Source: an uncultured Bacteroidales bacterium (GTDB lineage: Bacteria; Bacteroidota; Bacteroidia; Bacteroidales; F082). From it: DNA of 9,132 nt. The stretch is taken from the NCBI GenBank assembly GCA_937884015.1, contig CALGBV010000005.1:1-9132 (forward strand), given 5' to 3'. A program made the translations under genes and the position numbers. The notes below the pieces were generated by a model. It did no database searches, had not been told where the DNA came from, and was given only the letters and a program-made list of their open reading frames with translations. Below are positions 6,916 to 9,132 of this stretch, piece by piece; position 1 is the stretch's first letter, and each line of letters starts with the position of its first letter.

Positions 6916-8940
6916 GCCGGAATGCATTTCTTCGTAAACCGCATCGCAATCCTTGTCGCCGTTTTTCAAGATGAGATTGCCGTTTGTCCAGTAGCAGCGC
7001 AGGCCTTCAACCCGTGAATCACGATACACATGCATTATCTTTTCAGGGAACCAACTCGTCATGTGACCAATGCCGCAGACAATATTGCCAGTGAAAACAT
7101 TGTTTCCATCATTGACATGCATCATCTTGAAAGTTCGGCCTTCGTATTCGTACTGCGAAACTTCATCGACACGGACAATAATTGACCTGCCACCTTTGGT
7201 AATCTGCCATTCATCGCCGACTTCAGCGTTTTGATCGTACAAAACCGTGAAGTTTTCATTTTCCTTGTCCCACCAATACACCACGTTATTTTCCTCATAA
7301 ACATATTCGTGTGTGATTTCCTGATGCTTGTCGTACAAGGTGTTGGTGCGCACAATGATTTTCACATCCTTATGGTTGATGACCGTGTCGCCCTCGTGCT
7401 GCAACTGCTGGTAAGTGATGCTGCCGTTGTCGTTTAGGATTTCGTAGTACCATTCGGCGCCACCGATAATCATGCCTCTTTCAATGAAGTTGCTGAAATA
7501 ATTCCACCCGGTAGCGTTTCGATAAAGCTGGCTCGTTCCGTAAGGAACATAAACATTTGTAGACCCAAAATCATCATGGTCAAAGCCGCATCCATTAAAA
7601 GTTGTGGGATAAGCTAATGGTGGCGTCATGGCTTCAGAAATGATGGTATTCAATAAATTGCAATAATTAAATGACTCATTTCCAATTGCTTGAATTGTTC
7701 CTGGAATATTGATACTTGTCATTCTGCGATTGGTGAAAGCATAGTTTCCTATCGATATGATGCCATCTGGGATGATGGTATTCACACTTCCCAAAACCAG
7801 CTCGTTGGTAGAAGTCTTGATAAGGGCATTGCAATCGTTTCGGGTGTCGAAATAAGGATTGTCATGATTAACGGAAATGTAAAGCAAAGAGTCGCCGCAA
7901 TAGGCAAAAGCGTCATCGGCGAGCGATTGTAGCGAACTGCCGATTTCAATTGTGTCGAGGCTTCTGCAATCTTTGAAGGCTCTTGCCTTTATGGTGGTGA
8001 CGGAATTAGGAATAACAAGTTTAGTAATTGAATTACAATTAGTAAAAGCAAAATCATCAATAAGTTGGACTTCCTCTCCGATATTGAGGTTTTTGAACCT
8101 TGGATTGTCGCCGAAACAAGCTTCATCACTGACTATACAATTTATGGCATTAAAGTTCACTGTTTCTAACGCGGTACATCCCCTGAATGCATATTGTTGG
8201 ATTTCCGTAACGCCTGTGCCAATGGTGACCGTCGACAAGTTGGTGCAATTTCTGAAAGCCGACCATCTGATTTGTGCGACGGAATTCGGGATTTCAATTT
8301 CAGTTAGGCTGGAACAATTTTCGAAAGCAGAATCCCAAATTTTTTGAAGTGAATTATTAAATGTGACAGACTGCAACGAATGGCAATTTAAAAAAGCCAT
8401 TCTGCCAATTTCAGTTACATTTTCAGGTATTGTAATTAAAACCAGCGAATTGCATTCCATAAAGCATGCCTCGTCAATGTATAACAAACCAGAAGGAAGA
8501 TTGATTTCTGTAAATGCAGTTCTGGCAAAGGCACTTTCTCCAATTATATACATTTGGTCAGGCATTTCGACTGAAGACAAATTGGAACAACCAAAAAAAG
8601 CGTGTGAATAAATCGCACAAACCAAATCGCCAACAGTCACAGCCGTCAAGCCAGTGCATTCATAAAAAGCAAATTCCCCGATTGAAACAACCGTGTAATC
8701 TACACCGTCATGCGTTACGCTGCTTGGAATGATTAAGGAACCTGTCGGTTTTGTGTAGCCTCCCCAATAATCCCCCTCAACATGCGGATAAACCACTTCT
8801 ACAGTTTTGTTTGCATCAGATGTAATTCTGTAATACAAAGATACCCCAGTTTCGTTAACCGCAGAAAAATCGTAATTCTGCTGCGCTTCTCCGGCAAAAC
8901 TGATGGCAAATAATACCATAATTAATAATACCTTTTTCAT
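6682..8940 (-). CDS. Secreted BspA-like leucine-rich repeat protein with T9SS sorting domain
   Basis: A 752-residue surface or secreted protein. Residues 1-19 are a signal peptide with likely cleavage at GEA. Residues about 70-440 contain roughly 14 BspA/LRR_5 repeats of about 23 residues, recognised by AF-x-x-C-x-x-L, for example AFYECTGL, AFFGCSNL, AFENCSSL, AFRNCTNL and AFKDCRSL, alternating with I-P-x-S-V-x-x-I strands. They are followed by a YVPYGTSQLYRNATGW segment (464-479), typical of the end of such arrays. Residues 495-673 are the uncharacterised AEWYYE module and 676-752 the type A T9SS tail (SLYPNP at 685-690). BspA-like repeats mediate binding to host proteins or other cells in some oral Bacteroidales; the ligand here is unknown. 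The last roughly 258 residues are paralogous to the gene at 4266, while the N-terminal half is not. The start fits both the signal peptide and the conserved leader. Confidence 0.94.
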   Translation of the reverse strand: MKKVLLIMVLFAISFAGEAQQNYDFSAVNETGVSLYYRITSDANKTVEVVYPHVEGDYWGGYTKPTGSLIIPSSVTHDGVDYTVVSIGEFAFYECTGLTAVTVGDLVCAIYSHAFFGCSNLSSVEMPDQMYIIGESAFARTAFTEINLPSGLLYIDEACFMECNSLVLITIPENVTEIGRMAFLNCHSLQSVTFNNSLQKIWDSAFENCSSLTEIEIPNSVAQIRWSAFRNCTNLSTVTIGTGVTEIQQYAFRGCTALETVNFNAINCIVSDEACFGDNPRFKNLNIGEEVQLIDDFAFTNCNSITKLVIPNSVTTIKARAFKDCRSLDTIEIGSSLQSLADDAFAYCGDSLLYISVNHDNPYFDTRNDCNALIKTSTNELVLGSVNTIIPDGIISIGNYAFTNRRMTSINIPGTIQAIGNESFNYCNLLNTIISEAMTPPLAYPTTFNGCGFDHDDFGSTNVYVPYGTSQLYRNATGWNYFSNFIERGMIIGGAEWYYEILNDNGSITYQQLQHEGDTVINHKDVKIIVRTNTLYDKHQEITHEYVYEENNVVYWWDKENENFTVLYDQNAEVGDEWQITKGGRSIIVRVDEVSQYEYEGRTFKMMHVNDGNNVFTGNIVCGIGHMTSWFPEKIMHVYRDSRVEGLRCYWTNGNLILKNGDKDCDAVYEEMHSGIDETANASFSLYPNPTNGTLYIESQGDACTFSISNMLGQTVMTGNIADNQIINVSGLDGGMYFICIGQRTVKFVVRK

Positions 8941-8947
8941 GATGAAT

Positions 8948-8977
8948 AAATTTTAATTTATTAATATTCAATTGATT
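8948..8977 (-). promoter_or_regulatory. Conserved AT-rich leader, copy 2
   Basis: This is the partner of 6601-6630, with 2 differences in 30 bases and the same 7-base distance to the start codon. Sequence further upstream does not align with the other copy until the palindrome. The block may hold the promoter or a translation-enhancing leader shared by the two T9SS genes. Confidence 0.6.
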
Positions 8978-8985
8978 ATAATTTT

Positions 8986-9021
8986 TCGTTTGGAGACGTT
9001 GCACGCAACGTCTCTACACGG
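8986..9021. repeat. Palindromic repeat overlapping a stop codon
   Basis: The core is GAGACGTTGC (8993-9002), AC, then GCAACGTCTC (9005-9014), perfectly paired. The outer right arm TACACGG is intact and the left arm is degraded. On the minus strand the arm reads CCGTGTAGAGACG, so the repeat provides the last bases of the upstream gene and its TAG stop (9016-9014). Confidence 0.85.
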
Positions 9022-9132
9022 CGTTGACGATTTCCTCAAAGCTGCGCTTGTCGTCGGTCATGTCCATTTTCATTTGCTTGATGCGCACCTTGCGGCGGTA
9101 ATACGAATCGGTTTGGGTGTCCAACAGAATGG
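9014..9132 (-). CDS. C-terminal end of an unrecognised protein (partial)
   Basis: An open minus-strand frame enters from the right edge and ends at TAG (9016-9014), giving 38 codons. The product is highly charged, with ...TQTDSYYRRKVRIKQM and ending EEIVNAV. Third positions are G/C-rich and the composition contrasts with the AT-rich leader that follows, which supports coding. I cannot assign a family. Val and the stop come from the palindromic repeat, so the ancestral C-terminus may have been longer or different. Another gene starts 73 bases downstream on the same strand. Confidence 0.7.
   Translation of the reverse strand, partial: ILLDTQTDSYYRRKVRIKQMKMDMTDDKRSFEEIVNAV

Noticed and set aside
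6634..9021. Palindromes flanking the LRR gene as the ends of a composite transposon
   Set aside because: There is no transposase, the palindromes are symmetric so orientation is not informative, and the same element also follows the S46 and YD-repeat genes.
1615..9021. Recurring palindromes as a CRISPR array
   Set aside because: There are only four copies, 2.3 to 2.6 kb apart, with genes between them and no spacer-sized units or cas genes.

Overview
The window looks like chromosomal DNA from the phylum Bacteroidota, most likely the order Bacteroidales. The reasons are an S46-family dipeptidyl peptidase, two secreted proteins ending in near-identical type IX secretion system (T9SS, type A) sorting domains, a BspA-like leucine-rich repeat protein, AT-rich leaders without Shine-Dalgarno sequences, and two possible TAnnTTTG -7 boxes. 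The species cannot be named from the sequence alone.

All five genes lie on the minus strand. From right to left, in the direction of transcription, they are: (i) the last 38 codons of an unrecognised protein (9014-9132); (ii) a secreted BspA-type LRR protein with a T9SS tail (6682-8940); (iii) a secreted YD-repeat-like protein with a divergent InlB-type repeat and the same T9SS tail (4266-6593); (iv) a DPP7-type S46 peptidase (1646-3934); and (v) the first 515 codons of a membrane-anchored or secreted protein with a GH16-like E-x-D-x-E motif, cut by the left edge (1-1546). Rho-independent terminators separate (iii) from (iv) and (iv) from (v), so these are probably separate transcription units.

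The most notable structure is repetitive. A palindrome of about 36 bp (core GAGACGTTGC / GCAACGTCTC) occurs four times, each copy at the 3' end of a gene. One copy supplies the stop codon of the rightmost gene. The two T9SS genes share a C-terminal half of about 260 residues, a 3' block of about 287 bp with roughly 17 differences that includes the palindrome, and a 30-bp leader with two differences placed 7 bp before each start codon. Their N-terminal halves are unrelated, so they look like one expression and secretion frame carrying two different payloads.

Functionally this is a cell-envelope and secreted-protein region. Two proteins would be exported by Sec and T9SS to the cell surface, one peptidase would trim oligopeptides in the periplasm, and one envelope protein may be a glycan-active enzyme. 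I see no complete mobile element, CRISPR array, rRNA or tRNA, and nothing that proves a new multi-gene system. The shared module of about 180 residues before the T9SS tail is the best candidate for an undescribed domain.
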